A program made the position numbers and the translations under genes. Positions 1 through 10,420 of a stretch of DNA of 64,000 nucleotides are shown piece after piece (positions within the stretch are counted from its first letter, which is position 1; the number at the start of each line of letters is the position of its first letter). Below the pieces are notes generated by a model. The model was not told the DNA's origin and ran no database searches. It worked only from the letters and a program-made list of their open reading frames with translations. Location: assembly GCA_011037195.1 (NCBI GenBank), contig JAAEAF010012752.1, forward strand, positions 1-64,000. Direction: 5' to 3'. The stretch is from Triatoma infestans. Taxonomy: Eukaryota; Arthropoda; Insecta; Hemiptera; Reduviidae.

Positions 1-526
1 AGAAAGGGCAGGCCTGCCACATGTCAAGCGCGTTGTTCTACAAGAGGGTTCTCAAAACATTCCAACGAATTTTTTTACTAACATCTCATACTAATCAACA
101 TACAAAAATGCCTCTCACATTTATTTAAATCATTTTTCTCGGAATAATTTTTTTTGTGGGGGGGGGGGATTCTGGGAACAGCTTTAAGCTTTTCCTATGG
201 CCTAGAGCGCCACTTCAATAAAATTTATGGTCGTACCGCCTACATAGTATTAGGTTATATTAAAATCTTAGTAAGAATTCCAATAAAGAAAACCGGTTAA
301 CCTGAAATGACACTTTTTAGTAGGTTTCAGAGTTCTGAACGTTTTGAAACATTTTTCTGAAAAAATTGATCTAAAATGGGATACCGCGAACGCTGAGGGA
401 CTATAACAAAAGGCCACACTATACAATGTTTATACAATGTGTTCAACCTCAGGCAAACAAGTATAATCCCGGTAACATTATTTAAATTGCATGAAGAGAA
501 AGTCTTGTATAAATATTTCACAACAT
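1..526. other. No gene seen; AT-rich DNA with a G run
   Basis: No convincing coding region. A run of about ten G residues lies near 158-168. Short stretches around 320-375 faintly resemble the interior of the ACTTTCTC repeat family but are too diverged to place. Confidence 0.5.
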
Positions 527-589
527 ATTTTTACTTTTTATCATGGCAGTAAGAGAAAGTATTGTGGATCGTGTGAAATTTTGGATACT
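527..589 (-). repeat. ACTTTCTC-family hairpin end, interrupted by a LINE
   Basis: The sequence reads TTTACTTTTTATCATGGCAG, then a GTAAGAGAAAGTATTG-like stretch and GTGTGAAATTTTGG. This is a diverged hairpin end of the ACTTTCTC family in reverse orientation. It stops at 589 where a LINE begins and resumes at about 1247. A duplicated GAAATTTT-GATACT stretch flanks the insertion. Confidence 0.65.
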
Positions 590-1246
590 TTTTTTTTCTC
601 GGGGTTTTCCACAAATCGTGGTTCCCTTCAGCCATCGAGCGCAATTGCCCTCTTCCAAGCAACACGATCCTCTGCTTGCTCTTCCGTCAGGCCGTAACCA
701 GCCATCATCTCCTCTACCCGGTCCCTCCATCTACCTCTGGGTCTACCTCTCCTCCTTCGGCCATCCACCTCGTTCTCCATCACCACCCTAGGCAATCTTC
801 CTGGGCCCATCCTCCTCACATGCCCTTACCACGTGAGTGCCTTAGTTTCAATGATTTCCAGGTTGTTCCTCTCCACACCCATCCTCTTCCTAATGCCGTC
901 ATTTCTAACTTTATCCCGCCTCGAACAACCTGCAGATCTCCTCCAAAAATCCATCTCCACTGCCAGGAGTTTCTCGCGTTGTCTTCTGTTCAGTACCCAG
1001 GTTTCTGCGCCGTACAGTAGGATACCTTCGAGGATCGACGTGAAGATCAGCCTCTTGGTTCCGGTTAACAAATTTCCGCTCCATAGCACTGGGTTCAATA
1101 GTCCTATTACTTTTTTCCCCTCCCTAATTCTTCTCACTACTTCCTGCTTGGAGGAGCCATCCTTTTCTACTATTGACCCTAAGTATTTAAAAACGATCCA
1201 CTCTTTTAATGCAACTCTTTTAATAGAAAGTAGACGCATTAAAAGA
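590..1246 (-). mobile_element. 5'-truncated LINE with A-tail and target-site duplication
   Basis: On the minus strand two overlapping frames encode the C-terminal part of a non-LTR reverse transcriptase: FKYLGSIV near 1180, then LLYGAETW, then an arginine-rich GRRRRGRPRGRWRDRVEEM tail ending near 628. This arrangement matches APE-type LINEs annotated as RTE or CFDP2-like, the class found full-length at 51.8-54.9 kb. An A-tail, seen as T's at 590-598, marks the 3' end. The flanks carry a 15-bp duplication with one mismatch (575-589 and 1247-1261), so this is a target-primed insertion that lost its 5' part. It cannot encode an active enzyme. Confidence 0.85.
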
Positions 1247-1305
1247 GAAATTTTCGATACTGAGAGCGGAAAAATACATGTTTTAAGATCCTCTGGTCGG
1301 AAAAT
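1247..1305 (-). repeat. ACTTTCTC-family fragment, continuation after the LINE
   Basis: GAAATTTTCGATACTGAG followed by CGGAAAAATACATGTTTTAA matches the subterminal region of other reverse copies (compare 7600-7650). It continues the piece at 527-589, so the LINE landed inside an older repeat. Confidence 0.6.
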
Positions 1306-2911
1306 AGTTATTTATATGACAAGTGAGAGAAGTAGGAGTTTTTACACTCGTGAGTTCCAGAGTTTGACCACATGAGCCTAGCGTGTGAGTCAAACTGCAA
1401 GAGATGTAATAAATATTCGATTCTATTTGAAAATTCGACTGAAGAGTTAAATATTCGATTTTGTTTTCTTCTGCAATCGTATTCAATTAGTTCTTAATTT
1501 ATACGAATATAAATAAAAAATGTAAAATGGTGCAAATACTGGGAATGTATTTTTAGTTCAAGTCGGAATCTGTTCTGATTAGTATAACCTCAAATCCGCT
1601 GTACCTGTTATTTGTTTTGAACTTGTTTTCACGCGTTGCCGCTAGATGTTGGGCTAATTAGAGTTGAACAATGTTACTTTCACACAATAGTGAGAAAAGG
1701 TTGTATGTAATTCATTAGTGGAAAAAAGTAGAACATAGCTACTGATTTTAGTGGGGAACTTATTCTCGATGTGGGGAATCTGTGACTTTAGATTTCAAAT
1801 GTTATGAAAGTTTGATCATGGCGCTATCTTCTGGACTGCAATGTATTCCACATTCAAGTACTACAAGTACAAATTGTATTAGCTCTGCAGTAATATTGAA
1901 AAATCATTCTTTGTTTCTCATCAATTTGTATTAAATGTGAAAATAACATCCTTGTATATTTATCACAGCTTTGTAAACAGAAGTTTTATTTTATGAATTT
2001 AGAACAATGTTACTTTCACACACTAGTGAGAGAAAATAGTGTGTAACATACTTGTGCGTGAATATTGTACTTATTTAACTAAATTCAGTGTAATAATCGG
2101 CACATTATTCAACGAATGCAGAAAAATTTATTTTTTTAGCGAGAATATCTCAATTTTTGAAATCTTTGATTACACAGACAATTAGAGAAAGTAAAAACAT
2201 GCACAGTACATTTATTGAACTTTATTAATTCGGTTATATACATTTGTGTGTGTGTGTGTTCATGCGGAGTTCTGACTTCTATTTATCTATAAGATAAAAT
2301 ATAAAGACTGAACAAGATTAATGAGGGTTAAATTAAATCTTTATTAATGCTGATATTATTATATGCTTAGTTAATGATCGAAAAATACTGTTCTGGATAT
2401 TAGAAATTAGAATGATCAGCAGCAGCAGCAGCATTGCTGCCAACTAATTGTAGAGTGCTTGCTCCCTATAAATGAAGTGCTATAAATTCCATTAATATGC
2501 ACAGACAACCGGGTATATATATACCTATATATATATTGACTATGTGAAAGCCCCTAGCCAAACTACCATCCGAGCTTTTACTTAATCAAAATATAACATG
2601 ACCAGCCACTACCCGCCAAATAACCACAACAAAGAACCAAGTATATTAACATTTAACCAACACAGTATATAACTTATAACCAATACTGTTTCAGTTTTAC
2701 CCAATCGACCTCCCATTATTTCGGTGTACTGTAGTTCTTGGAAATTTACTTTATATATCAACTCCATAAATATAATGAATTAAGCTTTTTTTTTTTTTTT
2801 TAATTGATGACACTTTTTGCTGTAATACAAGGTGAAAGCTTTATTTATTTTTTATTTAGTTGCAGCTTTACTTTTATATTATACATATCTATCAGATGTC
2901 TGAAAAGAAAT
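1306..2911. other. No gene seen; short direct repeats and microsatellites
   Basis: No supported coding region. A segment of about 45 bp starting GAACAATGTTACTTTCACAC occurs twice, near 1665 and 2001, in the same orientation. Simple repeats include (TG)n near 2245-2260 and (CAG)n near 2413-2433. Part of 1750-1860 faintly matches 14720-14820, so some of this may be very old ACTTTCTC-family DNA. Confidence 0.4.
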
Positions 2912-3464
2912 CTGGTGTGAAACACTCACACAACTTTCTCTTATTCCTGTTAATACAGTAATTATGTATATACGTATAAAATGACAAATTATCTTTAAAC
3001 TGAAATTTTAAATTTCTGTTCTAACATGAATACAGAGATGGGGGGGGCAATAAGCACCTACCTATTAACCTTAGCAGGTCAAAAGTGATTATGTTGTAGC
3101 CCAATAGAGAACACTTAAAAACACAAGCAAAAATAACATTTTGAAATTTGACGCTACAAATTCCGCATAACTATCCAAAAAAAACACCCTTTTGTGGGAA
3201 AATTGATTGAAATAAAAATGATACATGAGTTTGCAGTTACCATACCAAGTTTAAAGGAAATCGTTTTACACATATTCAAGAAAATTCCAGAAAATTAGGT
3301 TTTCAAAAACCTATTCTGTAAAGTCGCACATCCGGTCGACCGGTTTTATTCAAATTTGGATTTCTAGCAAGGCTTCTGTGGCATATGGATATTATATAAG
3401 TAAAAGAAATGCGTCTAATGCATAATACATACTGTTTTTGGTGTCGTTACGGCCGCTGTATTCA
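2912..3464 (+). repeat. ACTTTCTC-family element, left half, split by a Penelope-like element
   Basis: It begins TCTGGTGTGAAACACTCACA at about 2912 with ACTTTCTCTTAT just inside. Diverged interior blocks follow, with the recurrent CACATCCGGTCGACCGG and TTCAAATTTGGA near 3330-3360. The right half continues at 5606-6085. Confidence 0.75.
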
Positions 3465-3520
3465 ATGTTGTAAATTGGATGTTGAGGTTCGGTCATACAA
3501 AAGAACTCTTTTTACATTTC

Positions 3521-3561
3521 TACCGACGTTTCTGCAAATTTATTGCCTTCTTCAGGGTCTG
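3521..3561 (-). ncRNA. Hammerhead-like motif of the Penelope-like element
   Basis: On the minus strand CTGAAGA (3555-3549) fits the core CUGANGA. A short GC-rich stem with an AT-rich loop follows, then GAAA (3532-3529) and C-GTC with the predicted cut after 3525. Three base pairs can form stem I (3556-3558 with 3524-3522). Stem III is minimal, as described for hammerheads in Penelope-like elements. Stem II is weak, so activity is uncertain. The inverted copy at the right end (about 5545-5570) keeps only the GAAACGTCGG part. Confidence 0.55.
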
Positions 3562-3944
3562 TACAAAGGTTTTAATACATATCAATAAAAAATAGAAACA
3601 ACATAAAATATGAACTTAAAACAAATATTTTCAAAATAATTTTTTTTTAAATAAACTAAATAAAAAGTATGATATATATAGCACATTTAAATTTATTTTA
3701 AACTATTGTTGTAGAACAGATCAATATTAAACTAAATCACAACTATTAAAACTTTGACAATATGTGGCATATGTAAGAGTAAAGTATGGAAATAACTTAG
3801 GAAATGCACTTACAAAAATTTTCAGTTAGAATTCCAGTAGTAATTAGTCTAGTTTAACCTGTGACATATCATCACCAAGTGTTACGGACATAGGATGGGT
3901 CAAGGTTTATAAAGGGCTAGCAGAGCGGATGGGAAAACCGTGTC

Positions 3945-4898
3945 TTAGTCTGTATGTTGTTTTGGAAATTCCAGGAGATTGTTATAATTGAGGGATAGGT
4001 TTTTGGTGTCTGTTCTAAAGTTGATAGATAATTTATCTTTTTTAATATGAATCATTTCCAATATATTTCTTTTTTTATTATTATTGTTGATAGAGAGAAT
4101 TTTAGTGTTTTCTATGTCAAATTCATGTTTGTATTGCATGCAGTGTTTCGTTAGTGCTGTTGTCATGTCAGTCGGTTTTTTAGTTTTACAGCCGTATTTA
4201 TGTTGGTACAGTCTATTTTTTAAATATTGAGATGTTTGTCCTATGTATGTAGCTGGGCATTGTAAACAATTTATTTTATAAATTATATCTAATAAATTTG
4301 TGGGTGTGGGGTCTTTTAGTTTAGATAAGAGTTTTTTTAGAGGATTGGAAAGGTTATATTTCTTGAAAATTTTAGCTATTTTTCCTGATAGACCTTCTAA
4401 GTATGGGATAGAGATATAGGATATTGGAAGTTGCTGTGATGTCGTAGAGGGAGTCAGGTTAATCACATTATCTGTGGATCGTTGATATAATATTTTTTGT
4501 ACACTATGGAGAGGATAGCCATTATTTTTAAATATCTTAGATAATTTTAACTTGTTCTCATCATGGAAACGGGGATGGCTAAGATGAAGTACACGTTTGG
4601 TAAAGTATTTAACAAAGTTGATTTTCTGGTTATATGGATGATTGGAAAGGAAATGGAGGAATCTGTCAGAACGAATAGATTTAATTAACCAATTGGTAGT
4701 AAGAGAACTATTTTCTTCACGGATAATCGTCATGTCTAGAAAATTAATTTTATTATCTATTTCTACTTCGTGTGTAAATTGTAAACGGGGATGGTATGTA
4801 TTAAAGGTATTCAGGATGGTATGGATATGTTCTTTAGGGACAGCGGTTAAACAATCATCGACATATTTGAAGAAAAAGGAATTGTAAAGGGTAGTTTT
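3945..4898 (-). pseudogene. Penelope-like RT (C-terminal part) and GIY-YIG endonuclease, broken
   Basis: One frame stays open from a stop near 4901 down to 3945. It begins with the RT catalytic motif YVDD (4865-4854), in the context FFFKYVDDCLTAV. RT-thumb-like sequence follows (NFLDMTII, then a region rich in basic residues). It ends in a GIY-YIG domain of the Penelope type, with a CLQC-type cysteine pair just before TYIGQT and an LYQHK helix near 4260-4190. The enzyme would copy the element RNA and nick target DNA. Upstream (4900-5540) only scraps of RT remain, with two near-copies of a MGS-like stretch around 4950-4990, so no full protein can be made. The RT/GIY-YIG assignment is strong. 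Confidence 0.85.
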
Positions 4899-5605
4899 TT
4901 AATAGAATTTTGAATTAATTCAGACTGATGATATCCGCAAGAATCTGTCCTATGTTACTTCCCATGGTAGGCTACTTCCCATGGCTGTGTCAAAGATTTG
5001 TTGGTAAAAGTGTTCATTGTATTGAAAATATCCTGATGTACAGCAATGGGATAACAGAGATATGAATTTTTGAAGAGGGATATTAGTTTTATTTTCTAAA
5101 AGATAAAAATTCCTTTTTATAATTTCTATCGTTTCTTCAATGGGAACATTCGTAAACAGGGAAGCAACATCTAATGAAATAAGGGATTTTTATGTTATCT
5201 ACTTTTTCTTTTAACTCAAAGGAATCTTTAATATTGTAACTGTTATCAGAAATAAGTTTTAATATGTCGGTTAGGAATTTTGCAAGGTTATATGTAGCCG
5301 CATTGATGAATGAAATTATTGGTCTTAATGGATTATTGTGTTTTTATGTGTCCTAACTAAGCCATAGATTTTTGGTGGGGTGGGTGAGGAATTTTAGAGA
5401 CGAATTTTAGTATTGAGATCAATTAATTTTTGTTTGTATAAGTATGTAATTAGTTTGTTCATATTTATTAGTAGTTTGTTTTAATTGTAAGTAGTTGTTT
5501 CAAATTTTTTAGTAGTTGTTTTAATTTATTAGTAGTTGTTTAAATTTGCCGAAACGTCGGTAGAAATTTAAAAATGACCGAACCTCAACATCCAGTTTAC
5601 AACAT

Positions 5606-6087
5606 AATATATAATAATGTGGTACTTTATAGGGAGATTTAACGTTAGTTTCTCCCAGAACTCCGCAAAAATCAATTTTTCTGGGAAAAAGTTACATATA
5701 AAAGTGATCGGGATTCATTTATGTAGATAGTATAGGAAGTTTGTAGAAAATCGTTTGAGCCGTTTATGAGAAAATCAGGAAAAACTGAAAAAAAAAAAAA
5801 GTAAAGTCACACTTCCGGTTTATGGATTTTGACCGAAACCTTCGAGGCAGATACGGTGGGTAGTACCCAAACTGTATATCAAGTTTGAGCTCCCTGCGAC
5901 TTTTCGTTTTTAAAGATATTCAGTTAATACCAACACACACAAATAGAAACCCATTCGCTTAAAACATATTTTCGTATACAAAGAACTTCAAAACATGTAT
6001 TTCCGATGAAAGCTCAATTTCGAAAATTTGGTACAATGCAATACTTTCTCTCTTACCAAGGAGTAAGAGAAAGCAAAAAAAAACGAG
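5606..6087 (+). repeat. ACTTTCTC-family element, right half
   Basis: This continues the copy starting at 2912, beyond the Penelope-like insertion. It holds the interior blocks (CTGGGAAAAAGTTAC, GAAAATCGTTTGAGCCG, ACACTTCCGGTTTATGG), then a short CA-rich tract. It ends in the subterminal TTTCCGATGAAAGCTCAATT and the hairpin CTCTTACCAAGGAGTAAGAG followed by AAAGCAAAA. Confidence 0.8.
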
Positions 6088-7555
6088 TTCGCAGACGACA
6101 CATCAACGATTATTTTAAGAATTGGAGGTTCTACACTGAATATTGCCAAACTTTTGATGCCTTGGCTCTAAAAGATTTCAACAGTTCTTAACGGACAGGG
6201 AAACAATTGAAAGCGTAGAGTTCCAGAATCACAAAGAAAAGGATACAGAAAACAAAGAAGGAGGAGTGATTGGCAAATCGAAGTAAATCGAACTTCAGGA
6301 CATCTCGATAAGCATGAAATAAATGAACCATATACTTATCAGCGGAGCTGCTAATTGCGATAATTATATATCTAACCGGAAGATTCGTGATCTGAGCTTT
6401 CTATCAGTTAATTTAAGGTACTTGTAAGTAATATTCAAGGGTTCCCAGGGAGACTCGAGACCCAATAAGATCATTTCTTGTTTGGAGTCCAGGCTATCAG
6501 GGAGGAAAGTAATAAGGCGGAGAAACATGCGTCTCTTAAGGACTCTTCATAGGCGCTGATAGAGCCAGAGCTTTATTATATGTACATTTCAGAGTGCTTC
6601 AAAAGAGCCTCCATTATACATGGGTGCAAACAAACTAGTTTCAGCGATTAGTATTTGCTAAAAAAAAAAAAAACAGATATCAGCATAGATTTCCAGCTGA
6701 CTGATTTATTTTAACTTGGCCTAAAGAACCCTGCTTACCAGATCTATAACATTTTATTTGCAATTGATTGGCCTGGCTAGAGATGATACTCTAAAAGTCT
6801 GCCAGGGAAGTAGAGAAAAATGGTACTGATGATTTTAGTCAAAGTGAAGGTAATTATTATGATGGAAAAATACTGCTCTACTAATGACACTTTACTTTTA
6901 ACTGGCATATGCCCAAGCGATTCCAGCGCTTCATATGCTACCAGCATAAGCTCTGCCAACTCCCTAAGGATATTTATATAAATATAGGGTAAATTTGGAG
7001 TCAAAGTCACCCTTTAAAGAAGCAGTTTTTCAAGAACCTTTAAAAAGAAGTATACTTATACCACGAAGAAAAGTTGATTACAAGGTCACCAGTCTACAGT
7101 ATCTACAAGTTATCTTTGGCCAAACTTTCTCTAAAGCCGTCGCTCTCACAACTTCTACTTTTTTTTACTTATATAATTCTGGTAACTGTGCAAAATATAA
7201 ACTGTGTGAATAAATAGTAAGTCTGTTTTTCTTCAACATCATTACCAACATTTTCCAACATTAAAATAATTTTAAGAAAAACTTCCTTTTGAACGAACAA
7301 ATACCACATTTTATATAAAATAAATTATATTTAAATGGTACAGACACACAAACGTACATAAAAGAAACAAGAAAGTTATTCTTTGCACGGAATACTATGT
7401 GTTAAATAAAGTTCATTAGATAGATGAAGAGATATTAGAGCATTTCATAAATTGAATTTCCTTTTTATGAAAAAAAAATAAGTATAATAAATAAAGAAAA
7501 AGACATCCACCAATAGCATGGACAGGAAACGATTTGCTCTTTCTTTTCTCACTCC
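6088..7555. other. No gene identified; two coding-like scraps
   Basis: No recognised gene. On the minus strand about 6880-6975 reads AELMLVAYEALESLGHMPVK and continues in frame. On the plus strand 6995-7210 is open for 72 codons. Neither matches a family I know, and both are short enough to be chance or decayed transposon sequence. An A run lies at 6660-6673. Confidence 0.35.
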
Positions 7556-7682
7556 TTTTTACTTTCTCTTACTTCTAGTAAGAGGAAGTATTGTAATCGT
7601 GTCAAATTTTCGATATCGAGTTTTCACCGAAAATATCCGTTTTGAGGTCCCCTGAGTCCAAAAAAGTGGTTTTTAGCAAATG

Positions 7683-7717
<35 letters not shown>

Positions 7718-8578
7718 TGTGTATGTGAACAGCATAGCTCAAAAACAAAAAAACCGTAGAAAACTGGAACTTAATATTCCGTTTAGGTATCACCATGCGA
7801 TCTGACTGTGCGTTATCTGTTAAAATTCTTCAACCGGAAGTACCACTTTACTAGTTCACTTTTTTTACTTTTTTCCGTTTTTCTTAAAAATGGCTCCAAG
7901 GATTTTCTTTAAACTTCATACATCAACTACATATACAAGGAGCTACAACTTTTATTTGAAACATTTATCTGGGAAAATTGATTTAAGGGCCCTTCTGGGG
8001 GAGGGGAGGGGTTAGGTTACCCTCTAAAGTGCTATTTCAGGTCATTACACAATTCGGTCATTTAAATAATGTTAATTAGAATTAAATATGTTGTGGAAAT
8101 TCCGAGTTTGAGAAAAATCGGAAAACCGGAAGTGCTTTTGTTTTAACACTTTACTAAATATGATTTTTCACTTTTTCGCGAGTTTCTCAAAAATGGCCCC
8201 GACGATTTTCTTGAAACTACACATATAAACTAAACATTCAAAGATCTACAACTTTTATATTAAACATTTCTCTGGGAAAATTCATTTAAGGGCACTTTTA
8301 GGAGAGTGGTAGGGTTGCAGCTTCCTCTAAAGTGGTATCATACTTGATTATACAACTCTATCATCCAAATGAAATTAATTAGAAATAAATAGTTGGCCAA
8401 AATTCCGGGTGTGAAGAAAATCAGTAAACCGGAAGTGCGCTGTTACTGAATAGTTTTTTCAGTTTTCGACAAATTTCATTAAATTTGGTACACAAACTAT
8501 AAAATTTGTCAATTATAATTTTGATAACTGGAGTAAGAGAAAGTTGTGTGAGTGTTTCACACCAGATTTTTTATATAT
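7556..8578 (-). repeat. ACTTTCTC-family element, full length, reverse
   Basis: The hairpin end is on the left (TTACTTTCTCTTACTTCTAG, then TAAGAGGAAGTATTG). The recurrent GTGTCAAATTTTCGATATCG and TTTTGAGGTCCCCTGAGTCC follow, then a (GT)n tract at 7686-7716. Three interior blocks of about 290 bp are each marked by CCGGAAGTNC (7840, 8128, 8428). The other end is AGTAAGAGAAAGTTGTGTGA, then GTGTTTCACACCAGA at about 8572. There is no coding capacity. This is one of the cleanest full-length copies, about 1.02 kb. Confidence 0.85.
7686..7716. repeat. (GT)n microsatellite inside the ACTTTCTC element
   Basis: About 15 GT units with one interruption. Shorter versions sit at the same relative place in other copies (10551-10562, 14204-14222), so the tract belongs to the element. 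Confidence 0.9.
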
Positions 8579-8711
8579 ATATAAGGGAGAAAGAATCTCC
8601 CCTCTTTCTCTGTTTTCCCTTGTGAAGTTTTATTACATTAAATTTAGCTAGAATATTTCTTTTTTATAAAATTTGTGGGAAAAGTGTTATGCTTTCCATA
8701 GAAAAAGATCC

Positions 8712-9285
8712 TTCCTTTTCACTTTCTCTTATTCCTTCTAAAAGGAAGTGACACAATAGTCTCAAATTTTCGAAATTGAGTTTTCACCGGAAATATCCGT
8801 TTTGAGGTTTCCTGAATATAAAAAAAAAATGTTTTCACCCAATGGTTTGCGTGTTGTGTGAACAAAATATATCAAAAATCAAAAATTGCAAGAAGCTCAA
8901 ATTTGATCTTTCGTTGATCCATCTAACCCGAAGGTTACGAGCAAATCCATCGCACCAGATTCGAGCGACTCTACTGAATGTTTTTTTTTTTTCATTTTTG
9001 TGCTATTTTCTAGAAAACGGCTCCAACGATGTTTTTTAAACTTCATATTTTTTATCCTACACAGATAAATACCCTAACAGTTGTTTTTTTTTTAATTTTC
9101 CCCGGAAAGTTGATTTTGGGGAAGGGGGAGCTCTGAGGAAATAGAAACTGTACGAGGACCGATTCAGTATACGAACCATTTTCTAAAAACCACATTTTTG
9201 GATCCAGGGGACCTCAAAACGTGTGTATTTCCGGGGAAAACTCGATTTCGAAAGTTTGACACGATTGCTCCTAAGAGTAAGAGAA
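8712..9285. repeat. Snapback ACTTTCTC element with two hairpin ends
   Basis: The left end is a hairpin end in reverse orientation (CACTTTCTCTTATTCCTTCT, then the TTTCACCGGAAATATCCG region). The right end (9185-9285) is the same terminus in forward orientation (GGGGACCTCAAAACGTG, TTTCCGGGGAAAACTCGATT, then TAAGAGTAAGAGAATG). The unit thus has inverted repeats of about 110 bp and lacks the CTGGTGTGAAAC terminus. Confidence 0.65.
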
Positions 9286-9339
9286 TGTAAAAGCCCAAAA
9301 ACTTCCACCTTCAACGGCAGTAACCATATGTCTGATGCG

Positions 9340-10350
9340 AAGGTAATACCAAACATAATTTTTGTTGTTGATTATGTGGTTGGGTCCCGCATTGCTGGAT
9401 AACATCTGATATTTTATCCGTCGTAGCATCCAGATTCCACTTATTCCTGACCGGTTTCGGATTTTCATCCATTGTCAGAGCAAATTCACCAAGTTCGTCT
9501 AGACAGTTCCCTTCAACGTAAGGTTTCTATTACACTCACACTTGGTTTGGTTTGTTGGTTGTATATACGTGCGGGAGGTTATAAGGTTATGTTACTATGT
9601 GTGAGTGTTTAATGACAAAATGGAATTATTATAAATTATTATTATACATTAGAAAATAGTGTATAATAAATAGCATATTTTGAAAGAAATTTATAACTAA
9701 ATTTTAATAGTGGTGTTAAGTATGATCAGTGTTTTATCAAGTCATTTTATTATGGGGGGGGGGGATAAGTTATTTCAGAATAAAGTTTAAAGAAAGGCAA
9801 TGCAAAGTTTATGGACACTCAAAAGCTTGTATATGGTGTAATAAATAAATGTGAAATTCAAGCAGGTATAATACAAGAAAATCTGTAGGTAATATGATAG
9901 GTAAGAAAGTTAGCAGCAAACAGCAACAAATGTAAGTGAAACAGAAACAATACGTTGAAGTGAACTCTCTACCCGAAAACTTGATGAATTTGCTCATACG
10001 ATGGATGAAAATCCTAAACTGTAACCGGTCAGGTACAAATGGAATATGCATGCTCAACGGATAAAAAGTCAGATATTTTTGTTGTTTTTGATTGGTTTCG
10101 GATACTCATCCATCGTCAGATTAACTCTATCAAATTCGTATAAAGAAGTGCCTTCAACACTGTGTTCCTGTCACGCACCACACTGGTTGTCTCACTGCAT
10201 GGTCCTGAATTGAAAACTTTACTCTGGACCATGGATGAGAAATTTGAAACCTATCAGAATCAAGCAAAAATAGCCAAACTACGGACGGATAAATCCCAGA
10301 TGTTATCCCACAGCATTGAGGATTCACCGCCTTAAACATAAATACGATAC
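9340..10350. repeat. Cluster of hammerhead-like short repeats in alternating orientation
   Basis: At least four pieces of one short family: minus near 9345-9545, plus near 9960-10065, minus near 10066-10195 and plus near 10225-10345. On their own strand they read roughly GATGGATGAAAATCCGAAAC then CGGTCAGG, followed by ACGGATAAAATC and CAGATGTTATCC. The 10.1-kb copy keeps a full CTGACGA core (10119-10113 minus), a GGAT/ATCC stem and GAAA. Related copies lie at 19.9, 23.2 and 24.6 kb. No coding capacity. I infer a non-autonomous retroelement carrying a hammerhead-type motif. Confidence 0.6.
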
Positions 10351-10420
10351 CATGTTTGTGCTTCCTGCTTTTGAAATCTCTATGTTGCTCATACATACAT
10401 AAAACAATTCGTTGAACATT

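Larger units (their letters stand above)
3465..5605 (-). mobile_element. Penelope-like retroelement with inverted terminal repeats
   Basis: A 2.1-kb element inserted in an ACTTTCTC repeat. Both ends carry inverted copies of one sequence of about 65-90 bp: ATGTTGTAAATTGGATGTTG at the left end and its complement at the right end (5540-5605). The coding strand is minus, with a reverse transcriptase followed by a GIY-YIG endonuclease, the diagnostic Penelope arrangement. The end next to the endonuclease holds a hammerhead-like motif. Inverted rather than direct terminal copies are known in Penelope-like elements. The reverse transcriptase part is broken by stops and frameshifts. Confidence 0.85.

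Noticed and set aside
543..1375. Plus-strand frames at 543-791, 676-1020 and 833-1375
   Set aside because: Shadows of the minus-strand LINE coding sequence.
2225..2800. Possible CRISPR-like or satellite array from short repeats
   Set aside because: Only scattered microsatellites and AT-rich direct repeats; no regular repeat-spacer pattern, and the DNA is clearly eukaryotic.
7602..7796. Minus frame with a His-Thr repeat
   Set aside because: Translation of the (GT)n tract within the ACTTTCTC element.
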